Shown here: piece after piece, positions 41,601-52,700 of the stretch
How positions within the stretch are numbered: position 1 is the first letter of the stretch
Layout: each line of letters opens with the position of its first letter
Assembly: GCA_002118135.1 (NCBI GenBank)
Contig: BDIU01000118.1
Location: forward strand, 62,001-126,000
DNA length: 64,000 nucleotides
Direction: 5' to 3'
Source of the DNA: Trebouxia sp. TZW2008
Lineage: Eukaryota > Chlorophyta > Trebouxiophyceae > Trebouxiales > Trebouxiaceae
The notes under the pieces: generated by a model
Databases searched by the model: none
What the model saw: the letters and a program-made list of their open reading frames with translations, nothing else
What the model was told of the DNA's origin: nothing
Position numbers and translations under genes: made by a program

Positions 41601-44600
41601 CCATGCCAGAGCTGAATGTCGTTGCCCAACCACTATCATGGCCAAATTGCAGGTCAGAGGGACTTTACGCTTTGCACAGCTCTGGCATATGGTGTTGAAG
41701 GCCTTATCCTTCTTGAGCCATGCAATGACGAATGATTGAATGACGCAGCCGGTTGCAGCAACTGACTCATGTTGTCTGTAGTCAGTGATTGTGGCTGAGT
41801 ACCATCAATCATTTGCAGACAATGGGTTAGTCGGGTGTGGTCTCGCCCAGGTATAAATTCACTGATGCAGGATGCACAACAAATGCACTTGTAGTGGTGT
41901 GGTGCACACCTTGTCAGTCTTCTGGTGGGTCAAGGCCATAGTGGCTAGGGCCTCCTCCAGCTGCCCAGTCTTCCCCATCTGCAGCACCAGCTGCTGCAAC
42001 AGACCCCTGCTATTCTTGTCAAACACCTGCAGCAGCAACGCATATGGTTTAGCAGAGCACAGGACTGCAATGGTCACAGACAGTTGATTGCTCCAGTACA
42101 CACCTAGCTGGGCCTGATGAGCCTGTCCAGCACGCCTTGGGAAGGAATGAATGAAGCGAGCATTGTATGAGTTGAGACTTTCTAGCCCTGAACTGATGGG
42201 CAGATTAACGTGTTATCCTGTTGCTGTCTATCAGACACGCACGAGTGAGGGTTTGCATGTCTTCTAGGCCTGTCTTGCAGAACACTTGTATGCTGCAGTC
42301 AGTAACAATTTGGCAAGGTCCTGACTGATTTAGCAGAGGAGTGGCACATGGGCAGCCTGGCTGTGACTGGCAGTGTGTGTGTAAGGCCTGTGGCAGTGTG
42401 TGTATGATGTGATGGGACAGTTTGATGACTGAGCATAATTATTTGCGGTGGTTTCACTGTGTCGTGGACTGCCTAAATTTCATGGGCACATAGTCATTGC
42501 TGCTATGTGGCACATGCGACCAGCCTTGTTGGCTGGCTAAAACATGTGAAATTACTCTTTTTTCTCTCTCACCTGGGCGGCTTGACTGTAGCGCTGGTGG
42601 AGCTGCATGACTGCAGCCTCTGCCTGCTCCCTCTGGGACTGCTCAGCTGCCACCTGAGCCTGCAGGACAAGCTTGCTCTCCTTGAGACCCTGCAGATCAT
42701 GGTCACAATCATGAGTCACCAATGCTTGCATATATTCACATCAATGGGTCATTGAGCAATGTCTAATGCTGGATTTAGCTCCATGCACACCTGCTAAACC
42801 CCTGCTCTTCACAAGCAGCACAGTGCATCTGTGCCTGTGACATGCGACTGCATCAGCAACCCAGATCAGCCACGGCATGCATGAATGCTTAGATCTCTGC
42901 TTTCAAAAGGTATATACAGCTTTCCTGTGGGTACAAAAGCAGATGTGATGACTTCATGTCAGCTAGCAACCAGACCTTGAGCAATCCCAACTGCTAACAA
43001 GGCAATGCAGATCAGGGATAGAAAGCCACATTCAATGTTACAGCTAGCGACCAGACCTGCTGAGCCTCCTCATGCTCGGCAAGAGTCTGGTCTAGGGTAT
43101 GCTGCAGGGACTCAGCCTCCTGCTTGAGGGTGGACACCTGCTCCCGCAGCTCTCTTCCATCCTGCTCCGATCTCTGCGCCCTGCTCTGAGCATTGTCCAA
43201 AGCCATGGCTAGTGACTCGCTGTCAAAGGCGAGCTCAGCATTCTGCTGCTTTGCCTTGGTCAGTTGGCCCTGCAACAACAGGTTTCAAATTAACACAGTG
43301 CCTGATTGAGGCAACACATAGCAAACCAAGCAATCATGTGGGTCATCAGGACTCTGCACTTTGGTGGGATGATGCAGGCCATTCCTTGGATTGAGCGTGT
43401 TGCAAAAGCATCAGTGTATCAGATGTTTTTTTCTCTCAAACAAGAAGCTTTGAGACTCACCTGTCTTGCAGCCTTCAAGCAGGCGGCACGGCGCACGTCT
43501 CATGTGGAAACTACATGGTGGCTGCTACCTAGCCACAGTATTATCAGGCAATGCGTGATACCTGAGAATGAGATGTCAGACTTCTCCACATGCTGTAGAA
43601 GTCTGACAGCATGTGGCTGTTGCCATCACATGGAGGCAGCACTTTACTGTTGAGCTTGTATGTATACAACCAAAGCTGCAGCTGAACCAGAAGAAAGCAC
43701 TGCAAAGCCTGTTCTAAGCAGCTGGTCATACCAAATGCATCATGCTGTGAGGACTTGCGGGGGGATTTGGATTTCTAGTGGTAGACAGGATGTGGACCAC
43801 ATGCCTTGATGCCATTGCAAAGCAGGTCTGCAGCATTGTTTAGCTGACCATGGTCAAAAGGAAACTATTGCCTGCTATTGCGGCAAATACAAATGTGTCG
43901 AAGCCCACTTATGTGTGTTGACAGCATATCACATTGTTGGATTGCCCTTGCGCTGTGGAGTGCAAGAGTGAATTCATTCCTGCACCATGTGTCAACTGTC
44001 AAGTTCTGCCGGCTCAGCCAAAAGAAACAAAGGTACCATGGTGAGTGCAGGTGAGCTGAACCAAAGACATGCACGCACAGCCAGGCAAGCTCTGTTTGAC
44101 AAGCGACTTGTCCCCGTGGAAGTATGTTGACCTGGCAGATGCTCAAGCAGAGTCCAGTGACCCGAAGCTCTGCATAGTTCAACTTGTCTCACCTCATCAA
44201 CCTTGACATCTGGTCACAATAGCAGCACAGCCTTGAATGCACACAGGGGTGGTCACAGAGTGAATGACTGGGGCTCAATCATTTGCCCTTCCTCTGGCTC
44301 ATGACTCGCAAACCTCACTGCAAGGGCAAGACAGACAGACAGTACCTGGAGCGCTTCTTCACTCTGGATGTTGGCAGCCTTGAGTTCTTGACCTAAAGCC
44401 TCCAGCTCCTTGTTGCAGCAGTACAGCTCCTGAGTCTGCTGCTGTAGCCTTGCAGCCTGCTGCAGTGCCTGCATACATTGCTCCGCAATTGCAGAAGTGC
44501 ACTTTGACAAGAGACATAGGACCGTGAACAGCTGCGCCTGTTCACACTTCAGTCCTGACACTGTAACAGGACCAACAAGCAACGCTGGCACAACCTGCAG

Positions 44601-45227
44601 GACACTACTGCCGATGTCTTGTGCAAGAACTTACACAAAATTGCAACCGGAACAAACAACAACTCTTGCACAATCTGCTGCCTATGCTTTGTATGAAAAC
44701 TTACACTTTGCCTCAGCTGTGCTGAGTACTGCTGCAATTGGACAGAACCAGCAGCAGCCGCCTGAAGCCTCAGAACTTTCTCAACATTGTCGGGTGACTC
44801 CTTCACGAGCATCTGCAGCAACATTGTTGGCCTGATGTTGCTTTTTGCACGCTGATTGCATTCCCCAACAACATACACCCCATAAAATAACTTGCATGCA
44901 GCAGTGTAAAAACTTCTGGTGAGCGCACAGTGTGCGGAAGCAAGCAGGACCCAGACGCAAGCAGGACACTTTTCTGATGTTATGGATCTTTCCAGTCACC
45001 TGGCAAAATTTGGTCAGCCTTGAGTCTGATTTCTGTTTGTCAGACTTTGCAAGGCTCTTGCCTGGTATGCCAGTAGCAGAAACACAACCCTCAGTCCCTG
45101 CAGTGCAAAAGCTACTTGAGCAGTGTAGACAGGCAGAGAGTGATAACATACACCAGATGCGCTTGCACGTACCTTCTTCGCAATCCTTGACCCTACGAGA
45201 AAAGCTGCATCGCAAGCAGTCCCTCAT
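32643..45227 (-). CDS. Long coiled-coil protein kinase
   Basis: Eighteen exons: 45227-45173, 45097-45000, 44812-44705, 44468-44346, 43269-43057, 42689-42573, 42026-41910, 41029-40796, 40153-39953, 39224-38907, 38562-38320, 37731-37648, 37028-36840, 36068-35835, 35447-35164, 34311-34099, 33432-33195, 32813-32643 (TGA). Phases fit throughout, giving about 1079 residues. Residues about 50-700 are almost continuous coiled coil rich in Glu, Lys, Gln and Ala, for example LKAEVAGLRTSKQQVQHSLA. A short acidic/Pro segment follows. The C-terminal kinase domain has the glycine loop AEGRNGAVQ, the lysine in VLKTGIQ, a catalytic loop VVHQDLHGGNVL (HQD instead of HRD), DFG in LSDFGNAARMF, the APE motif AGMEAPEM, and MWAFGLLLLDMV. 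It is probably active and probably self-associating. The substrate is unknown and I cannot name a family. Small extra exons could have been missed. Confidence 0.82.
33485..33720 (+). repeat. (ATTC)n tract plus SINE-like repeat copy 3
   Basis: The microsatellite (about 33485-33545) leads into gctagacaggctcagcaggt, gcaatcaact, ggtcctgtgctatcctaaac and a longer tail shared with the copy at 12421 (ggaggt/agaggg...gtctgcc). It lies in a kinase-gene intron. Confidence 0.7.
34320..34620 (-). repeat. Copies of the start of the kinase catalytic-loop exon
   Basis: The reverse complement around 34340-34385 repeats GGCTGTCTGAAGACTGCAGT, the first bases of the exon that starts at 34311, with the intron sequence before it. 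Two further similar segments (ttgcttcccaaag, aacatttggcatcagtgaatc-like) follow to about 34615, so the intron end and exon start are tandemly duplicated. Confidence 0.7.
34838..34925 (+). repeat. (AATG)n microsatellite
   Basis: Imperfect tract of aatgaatg units with interruptions (gagcg, aactaa, aacgaac). It is in the intron after the kinase N-lobe exon. Confidence 0.85.
34960..35163 (-). repeat. Minisatellite seeded at the kinase N-lobe exon donor
   Basis: Four to five units of about 48 bp. On the coding strand each unit repeats the exon end (CCACACTCAG or CCACCCTCAG) followed by the donor GTCAGCGCTTCC or GTCAGTGCTTCC. The exon itself ends ...CCCACACTCAG/GTCAGC at 35164. Confidence 0.85.
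36283..36839 (-). repeat. Minisatellite, 38 bp unit, seeded at a kinase-gene donor
   Basis: About 14 units of agcagcacagcaatcacctg followed by gtgctgggggtgaagtca. On the coding strand each unit contains CACCAG/GTRMTTGCTG, the same sequence as the real exon end and donor at 36840 (AATCACCAG/GTACTTGC). The two units nearest the exon are the most alike. Confidence 0.9.
37130..37310 (-). repeat. SINE-like repeat copy 4 with GAAT tail
   Basis: Opposite orientation to copies 1-3: atggtttaagatagcacagg, agttgattgcccc, tacgtacctagccgggcctg, ctgagcctgtctggcac, then tgaatgaatgaattgaatga. Confidence 0.72.
40176..40275 (+). repeat. SINE-like repeat copy 5
   Basis: A short ttcattcatt tract, then gctagataagctcagcaggc, ccagctaggtacgtactgaa and gcaatcaactgtctc. 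In a kinase-gene intron. Confidence 0.7.
42040..42165 (-). repeat. SINE-like repeat copy 6 with GAAT tail
   Basis: atggtttagcagagcacagg, acagttgattgctccagtac, acctagctgggcctgatgag, then aaggaatgaatgaa. In a kinase-gene intron, same orientation as copy 4. Confidence 0.72.
42465..42560 (+). repeat. Dispersed repeat with TGCTATGTGGCACATGCGA core, copy 2
   Basis: Matches 19385-19495 over about 95 bp with scattered differences. It lies in a kinase-gene intron directly beside the donor of the exon ending at 42573. Confidence 0.6.
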
Positions 45228-45498
45228 CTATGTCGATGCTTGAAGTTTTGCCACGGAGTTGCAGGGTCAGATGAAGGTAGCAGAAACTGAAGTTCAAATG
45301 TCCCAAGACCTTGCTCAAAGCAGGTAGTGTGCTGCGTTCGTGAAGGCCTTTTGAAACACGAAAAGCGTGAACAGTAAGCACCGCTCAGCTCGTGCACTGA
45401 CTGTAAAAAGGGGGCCTGGTCAAGCACGGTGGCTGACCACTAGCGGTAGCGCGATGATCGGATAGATACAATGCGCTGAAGGGCAGTCATGTATCAGC
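45228..45498. promoter_or_regulatory. Probable shared promoter region
   Basis: 271 bp between the kinase-gene ATG (45227, minus) and the ATG at 45499 (plus). It is CpG-richer than neighbouring introns (for example ctagcggtagcgcgatgatc). No TATA box was recognised. Confidence 0.45.
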
Positions 45499-45819
45499 AT
45501 GTCCACATCCTCGCTGCAACCGAAATTGATGCACGCTTCGATCGGCAAACTGCTAGAGCAAAGTCAACATGAGAGTGTTGTTGACCGTGCGCAGGAATTT
45601 CTTCGGGATTTCTCAAATCCCCAAAAAGAAAACCCAAATGGCGTAATAGCTTGGGTACAGCCAGTCTGCCCAACTGGAAACCGATCTCTAGCATGCCAGT
45701 TGCAAGTGGTGCGCATCAAGCATCATCAGTCTTCCCCAAGCGGCTGTAAGAGGCTTGCTGCAAGTGCAGCTGAGAAGAAGTCTGGTCAGACAATGCATGC
45801 AGGGGAGCCTTCGGCTTAA
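45499..45819 (+). CDS. Hypothetical protein, 106 aa
   Basis: A complete ATG-to-TAA frame beginning MSTSSLQPKLMHASIGKLLE, with a helical patch ESVVDRAQEFLRDFSNPQKE and a basic C-terminal part (RIKHHQSSPSGCKRL, AAEKKSGQ). The stop is followed at once by GGTAAGTC, a good donor, so splicing inside the 3' UTR or a different exon end is possible. I recognise no domain. It is divergent from the kinase gene. Confidence 0.4.
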   Translation: MSTSSLQPKLMHASIGKLLEQSQHESVVDRAQEFLRDFSNPQKENPNGVIAWVQPVCPTGNRSLACQLQVVRIKHHQSSPSGCKRLAASAAEKKSGQTMHAGEPSA

Positions 45820-47475
45820 GGTAAGTCAGGTGCATTTCCGAATGATACCATCTTATCGCATTGATAACAAGCCAAGCTGTGCATGGTCTGTTTCATGCTT
45901 TCTGTTCGATCATTTCTCCTTCTTGGCATGAATTGAACCCCCAATGCTGACAAAATCGATGAGTGGTTTCGGAGCCGACTGGATCATGGGAAAACAGCTT
46001 GTGTCGGTTCGCCCGTCGCTCAGCAAGCGACGAGGCTTCCGACACATACCTAAGGGACATCGGTCTCAATCCAGCAGCGTATTCACGCGCGTACATTCCC
46101 GTGTGCTGTGCTGAGAGTGCTCTATCTGCCGCTACACCAACCGCGCGTTGCTTGTTCGCAAAGTTGCACCTGATTCTCAAACCTTCCTCTCGCTGGACAA
46201 CGTTGCATCAACAGTCAGACCACCAGCACTCGCTCGATGCTTAGCTTGATGCCGGTCTGGCACAAGGCAAAGCTTTACAGTGACGCTCTAAGCCCAACGA
46301 AGGCAACTTGCTCAGGCGCACAAGTCACTTTCTGCAGCGAAGTCGCAGACAAGCCACCTGTACCACAAGTGAAGCCTGTGTAGACAGCTCGTCTTGGTCT
46401 CTGTTTGAACCAGTTGTGCTGGCATCTGTGAATCACTGGCCTACCTATGAAGACAATGTCGCCCAAGCCTTGTTCCTTGACTCAGCTTGCAAGTTGCAGC
46501 AAGTCAGTTGCACCCGCTGCAAAGCTGCCACTTTCTCACAAGGCATTGCCACCAGCCAATCTTAGCCTCAGCGCTTCTACCAGTCTTTCTTACCTGCCTA
46601 ACTCTGCGATACCCTGCTACAGCAAGCATGCCACATTCAATGCCAACGGTCTGGCATACCTCAGTCAATGCTTTGGTGCAATTGTGAATCAAGATACTTC
46701 CTGCGGCGATGCTAATGTTAGCTTGACTTGTTCAGCAAGGCGTGAGCAGCCATTGATCATTGCAGATCACAAGTGATTGGTAAGGTTGTGACAAAATCCC
46801 TCAATTGGGTTGCGCTAGTTGGGGTTCCAAGTCTGTGTATGCCAGCCTTGATCTGCCATACAGGAGATTGCAGCATGCATTCACGCTCTGCTTATACACG
46901 AACTTGACGCATGGACATACTTGTCTTGGGAGTACCTTTTGGTCTTGTCTTCCTGTCTTCCGTTCTTGCATGCAGCGGGCAGAGACCGCTTTCCAGATGC
47001 TACGCAAATTGGCTGGGATGCTGATTGCATGATCTCTGTCGAAAATCCTCTGGGTCATCTTGATGATGTCTTCTATATATATTCAAGCATACATGTGTAC
47101 ATCTCTGTGATAGACCTGTAGCTTCAAGCTGTCGCTACATCAGGATTACTTATACCATATCATGCTCGTTCATTGATGTATATACTTGTTTTAGGTTCTG
47201 CCTGTGTGAGTGAATATGGGATTGACCAACCCTAGAAGGGTCATAACATTGCCAAACAGGTGCACATGCGCATTTGTGTAGCGAATGCATCAGCCCACAT
47301 GTGACTTGTGTCACAAATGTCACCATGGCAAGTTCGCCTTCGAGTTTGACAGACGTCAACAGGCGGAAAGCCTACGCTTCACTGGCGAAAGATTGCAACA
47401 TAATCGAAGTTGGTCTTGTCTGACCGGTCTTGCTGACACGTATCGTGCTTGACTACACCTCATTAGATTGTCTTG
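45820..47475. other. Region with overlapping open frames, no gene resolved
   Basis: 45950-46780 is GC-richer and nearly stop-free in several plus-strand frames (for example one reading SYLPNSAIPCYSKHATFNAN and another VNHWPTYEDNVAQALFLDSA), so unresolved exons are likely, perhaps of the gene starting at 45499. 46915-47110 is a repeat. Confidence 0.35.
46915..47110 (-). repeat. Dispersed repeat, copy B (inverted relative to 4120-4345)
   Basis: The reverse complement contains TTTTCGACAGAGATCATGCA, GCGGTCTCTGCCCGCTGCAT and GACAAGACCAAAAGGTACTC, the order seen at 4187-4345. The minus-strand frame is open through the shared part (RIFDRDHAISIPANLRSIWK). Confidence 0.6.
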
Positions 47476-49144
47476 ATGAGCCGAAGTATTGAGGGTGCAA
47501 AGCCAAGCATAGTTCGCGTCAAACGGCGACGACAGGACCCTGCACCACTTGATCTAAGTGAGTGCTGCAGACTTTCAGACTTCTGGCAGCTGGGCCAATG
47601 CAGTCACAGACGTCTGAACCTGTTGGTTGCAGTCATCGAAGCGCCTCGGCAGGCTGCACAGAATGCTGACCCTGCAGACTGCTTTGCCACCCTTGCAGTT
47701 AGCACCAATCATACACACAAGAGGCGCAAATTTCAGCTGGTGACTACAGTCAGTGACAAGCATCAAGAAACAGAGGACTTGCTGCAAGCGCTACAATCAG
47801 GGTCAGAAGCTGCATCTGCCCTGTTAGTTCTAGCTGCCAGTGATCATGCTGTCAACAGTGCTACTGTTTAGGCGGGCAACAGACAAGCTTGAAAACAATC
47901 AAGCCAGCAACCTGACTAGAACTTCGGCTGGATATCGGCAGATACCCGTCTCAAATGCAGAAAGCAATCCTGTGCAACAAAACTACAAGATATATGACCT
48001 GGTAAACACTGCAGCAGACCAACCTAGGGCTGACAGACAGCTCTTCAGGTGTAGATATGAGGTTTTTGTGAAGATAATCTGCTCTCTGTTCAGCAATTCA
48101 ACAGTGTCTACTCCTCTGCGGTCCCTGCCAATTTGCGACCCGCATGTGCAGTGGTGCCAATGAAGCACATATCCTGAAGAACTATTATCCTCTTGTGCAA
48201 CAATATCTGCAACAACAGCAGCAGCAGCAGCAACAGCATACAGAACTTCCGCCGCAGGAGTCGTCACAGGCTGCAACAGAGGTAGTGCTTGCCAGCACAG
48301 AAGTTACACCCCATGGCATTGCTTTGCCATCAGCATGCAAACTCATTGTGCATGTGCTGTGGCTCAGGAACTGAATGACGACGAGTACGTTGTGGACTAT
48401 TATACACTAGTTCAGGGCGAGCAGTCCTTGACAGGGGCAGGCTCACGGAGCATGCCCATCATCCAGGTATTAGCACATACAACATTGTCATGCAGCATGA
48501 AGGAGGTTGTTCTCCCTTGTTTCTGTACTTCAAGGCGCCTTCTGCCATCTGTGGACGCATGTGTTTGTGGCTTGCACAACCCACGTGTTCCCACCACTTC
48601 CTGGAATGGGTCCTCTTCTGCAAGCTCAGCATAAGAAAGCAATGCATTTGCAGAAATGGACAGTTCTCATTGAAGAGTCTTTAACAGTAGAGACAGGACA
48701 GTATTGTCAACCTTGTCCAATGATAACCGCAAAAGGACAGCTGTCAGTGTTACAATCGTGCAGATCTGGCAGCCCTGAGACTCAGAATCTTGCTGTCAAA
48801 AGTTTAGAATGTGCTGCGCATAGGTGAGGGATGATGAGCTATGGTGGCAAGAGTCTGCAGATGCTAGCAGCGATGCAGACGAAAGTGATGACTCCAATGC
48901 AGAGGACTGGTGAGCTGTTATTGTAATCAGAACAGAGCATTGCTTACCTGTTGCTGTGAAGAGTGGGTGTTTTGCACTGTAAATGCAGCATATCTCAAAG
49001 CTTCAAGCTCAGATGCAGGCATCAGGAATGCAAGTTCGCAACGATATATGCAGGTATGGGAATGATTACCCAGAGGGAGAGGAATCTGCAGGGTCTGAAT
49101 GCAGTGAGGCAGGCACAGATGGCCAGTACAGCTCAGATGACTGA
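47476..49144 (+). CDS. IWR1: IWR1-like RNA polymerase II nuclear import factor
   Basis: Exons: 47476-47557, 47633-47822, 47872-48048, 48152-48281, 48368-48466, 48824-48909, 49054-49144 (TGA); the product is about 284 residues. Family signals: the N-terminal IVRVKRRRQDPAPLDL, the KRRKFQLVTTV strand, NEAHILKNYYPLVQQYL followed by a Gln run, DDEYVVDYYTLVQ, and the diagnostic acidic C-terminal motif DDSNAEDW joined across the last intron to YGNDYPEGEE. Iwr1 (SLC7A6OS in animals, DMS4/RDM4 in plants) binds assembled RNA polymerase II and carries it into the nucleus. The intron between exons 2 and 3 would be only 49 nt, so that junction is the least certain. The CAG run (about 48213-48237) encodes polyglutamine. 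Confidence 0.9.
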
Positions 49145-49790
49145 TACTTGCTGTCCTTGCATATTCAAGGACAGCAAACAAATTTAGAGCGCACAAGCAG
49201 ATGTAGCTTAGGGGTTGGTCTGCCGTGCACAAGTGTACAGTTATACGTTGCGATATGGTCAATTGTATACATATTGCAGTTGATATTGCCGGGCTACTGT
49301 CTTTCGCAGAGGCTCTCAGCATGACGCCTCACGGCCTAGACTTCCCTTTCCTTTCGTTTTCCTGTTCTTTCTGGTTGCTTTGTATGCTTTCATGCACAGT
49401 GTCATGCATGTGGGCGTGCATGCTGTAGGCACATTGGTACTAGTGATCCGTTCTGGTTAGTTGTAGTTGTACAGTCACTGATACTGCTGCTGTAGTTTGC
49501 ACTTGGTAAACCAGACGTGGCGTTGTGCAATTAAGCAGGTTGCATTCATCATGAAAGTCTGGTCTGTGGCTGCATGCCTTGAGCCGGCACTAGCCACTGA
49601 TTAGGTCAACAGCTGCCTAGCCTGCTGCGCTTTGTACATGCGCGATTGGCCATCGCGGTGTCATTGTCGGATTCAGCAGGCGCTGCACGTTGCGGGACCC
49701 GCGACCGAAACCAGATTACCAGATTACTGTGATCAAATGCACTATACCGGGAGACCTTGTCGCTGAACACTGCTTCGTGATCACTCAGAG
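49145..49790. other. Intergenic region between IWR1 and FANCD2, with a repeat
   Basis: 49290-49440 is the third copy of the GACGCC-type repeat (gcagaggctctcagcatgac, then gcctcacggcctagacttcc). The last 150 bp are CpG-richer and probably hold the FANCD2 promoter. Confidence 0.5.
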
Positions 49791-52700
49791 ATGGACTCAG
49801 CCGGGAAGCGTCCTGGGCAATACGTGGACAGCCCAGACGCCGCAAAGAAGCTCAAACGCTGCAGCGAGCATGATATCTTCCGTCAAATGGTGAGCTGCTT
49901 AGCTGCTGCGTCGTCACGCTCGATATTTCCGCTGAAGACTGATCACTGCCTGCTCAGCTCAACGACGGTGGCTGCCAACATATTAAAGCAAGCCAGCCAG
50001 TTGAGGTCGAGGACCCCAGAGAGCTGAAGCGCAGTCTGCAGCAGAGTTTTGCACAAGACTCCGAAGCTGCAGCAAAATTTACACGCAGCTTTCTGGAAGC
50101 CCTGCAAGACAATGAAGTGCTTGAGTCTGTACTGTCACCCATGATCATCACAGACAAGGTCAGTGCTGCCATCACTCCCACTTCTGGTGGAGACAATTAT
50201 TGACAACAACCCTTGTGATGCTGTCTCTGCTCCTGTTACACTCTAAAGACAGCATGCATGATGCTTGCAGAGGGTGCCAGAGACTGGGGATAGCCTAATG
50301 CGCCTGATGCTCAATATCTCAGCCATCCAGACGCCATTGGCATCTGCATTGCTGAACTTCTTACCACAGTCTGACGGCATTATGAGCAGTCATTGTGAAG
50401 ACTCCATTTCACAGCTTCTGCTGGGCTCCCTCAGATGGTGCGCACATGGCGGCATTGCTTTCTAGTTGTCCAGTATGCACATTTGCAAAGCATTTTCAGG
50501 TTGTTTTGTGAGAGCTGCCAAACATATGCAATGCAATGACTGCAATTCCTACACATATCTGCATACAGGTCTTGCCTTAAAGCCTTCACTTCTTGATAGC
50601 ATTGGTGTTTGTGCATATATCAGCACAAGTGCATCGTGGCATCATGCTTGCTTGTCCATTATGCGCAGTTGCAAAGCATCCTCGGTCTGCCATGTATACG
50701 CTGCCAAGCATGTGCGATGCAAATATTGCAATTCCAATTCTGCCATGTAAATGCTGCCAAGCATGTCCAGTGCAAATATTGCAATTCCAACTCCAGTGTG
50801 TGTAATGCTACTGCTTCTAGCCCTCAATTCTCTACACCATCAACGATCATGCACTGGCCATGCTGCAATCATCAGTGCATGCTCTATACATGCTCTGCAG
50901 CAGTGTTACCTGCAATTCAGCATCGTGCCTGTGTCAGCACAACTTCACCATGCAGTAGACATGCAAACTCACTGCATGCATAGAGCACATTGTGCAGCAG
51001 CTTCAGCTATGATGCAGCATCTTGCAATCTCGTCCAACAGGCGTGGTGGCATACAGGCTGGATGAGGTGTTTGATGCACACACACTGACACAGCTGCTTT
51101 TGGAGGTCATGCCCAAATGCAGCAGACCGACGAAACAGGGCATTCTAGAGCTGCTTCCAGAGCTTGTGCTTGATTCTGATTGCGAGGTCTGGCCCTTCCT
51201 TGCATTCAGATTGCAGGCACAACTCTGAGCTACTCTGCACAACTCATGCCATGTTTTGAACAATCCTGGTCCAGGCCAAGTGTGGCTGTTCCTGCTGTGT
51301 CGCTTTTGTAGCGTATGCAGCTCAGTAGTCAGCTGTGTATGCTATACTCAAGGCAATCATTGCCAGCATGCATATATGTGAAGCACCAAAGTCGACTTGC
51401 CTACTACAGTAACCTCTCTTCATGAGGACTCTCAATATAAGAATATTTTTTATGTATGGACAATGCCATGGGAACCAGTCAATGCATACTGACTGCAGTG
51501 GTGCCTCTGCGTAAGGACAATTTGATGTAGTAATCATGTTCTTTGTGACCAAAGCAGTCGTTATAAAGAAACATTACTGTACAGTTTGAGAAGCATCTCT
51601 TACAGTGGCTAAGTTCTTGCCTGCAGGCAGTCACAGCAGCACTCTTGCAGATGACAGAGCACAGCTCAGAGCTGCTGCTGCCCACTTTGGAGGCCATCAG
51701 CAACATTTCACCGCAAGACACTACTCAGGTTGCTGGTACATGTCATTCATGATGCATACCATTATGCATGCCTTGACAGCACGGCTGTTGTCTTGGCAAA
51801 TCTATCTTTGGAGCTGAATTGGCGCTGTAGATCTCACCAGGGAACTCTGTTGGCAGGCATGCTTCAACTGGGCTAGCAACGTTGTGTGATCACTGACAGG
51901 ATGACATTTCACAAGTCACATCAATGCGTCCAGCAGCAATTGAGTGAGTCAGTTTTGTGCACATGCTTGCACAGGTTATGCCAACAAGGCCAAGGTTTTG
52001 TGTCATGCAAGTGTCACAAGCCAGAGCCCAGTTGCCTCCAGACATGTACTGTGTACATATAGCTGTACACAGTCAGGGAACAAACGTAAAATGTGCTTGC
52101 AGACAGCATGACAAGTAGAGGTGCATTACCATAGCAGGACTTCAGCCATTCATTCAGCTCAGGCGAACAGCCTGCTTGCGATGTCAGACTGCAGGTAGGG
52201 GGCTGGCTATGTCTCACGTCGTCACAACATGTGACTACAGGCAGGAGTGACAGAGGTGGTGGCGCAGCGATTCCAGGCAGCCGAGCTTGCAGATGTGCCA
52301 GCCCTGCTGCGCTTCCTGTTGCAACACATCACGCAACAAAATGCGACTCAGGTGAATACATGGCTGGCACATGTCGCCACAAGATGACTTGCCTTACCTC
52401 TTCATCAATGTTCATGTTGTCGTGCCAAGCTGTGTAATCCTTGTAGCATCCCACAAACAGTCACATCATCATGCCAGAGGCTGCAGGAAATGGGGCTTTC
52501 CTCCTCTGCCAGTAATGCTCAGGCAGCACTTGACATTCAGAGCTTTTTCAATGATCATGATGCAATCTGTGCACTTGGTGTCTTTCTTTTATGCTCTGCT
52601 TCTGAACCTAAGACGATGTGCGGAAGCAAGCATGCTATGCCTTTCAGTCTGCGTTTGCCCTTTCAGTAGATGCACAAAACATCCGGTTCAATCATGCTTA

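Noticed and set aside
43575..43612. Hairpin as a transcription terminator (gtcagacttct/agaagtctgac)
   Set aside because: It lies in a eukaryotic intron, has an 11 bp stem and is not followed by a T run; chance inverted repeats of this size are common.
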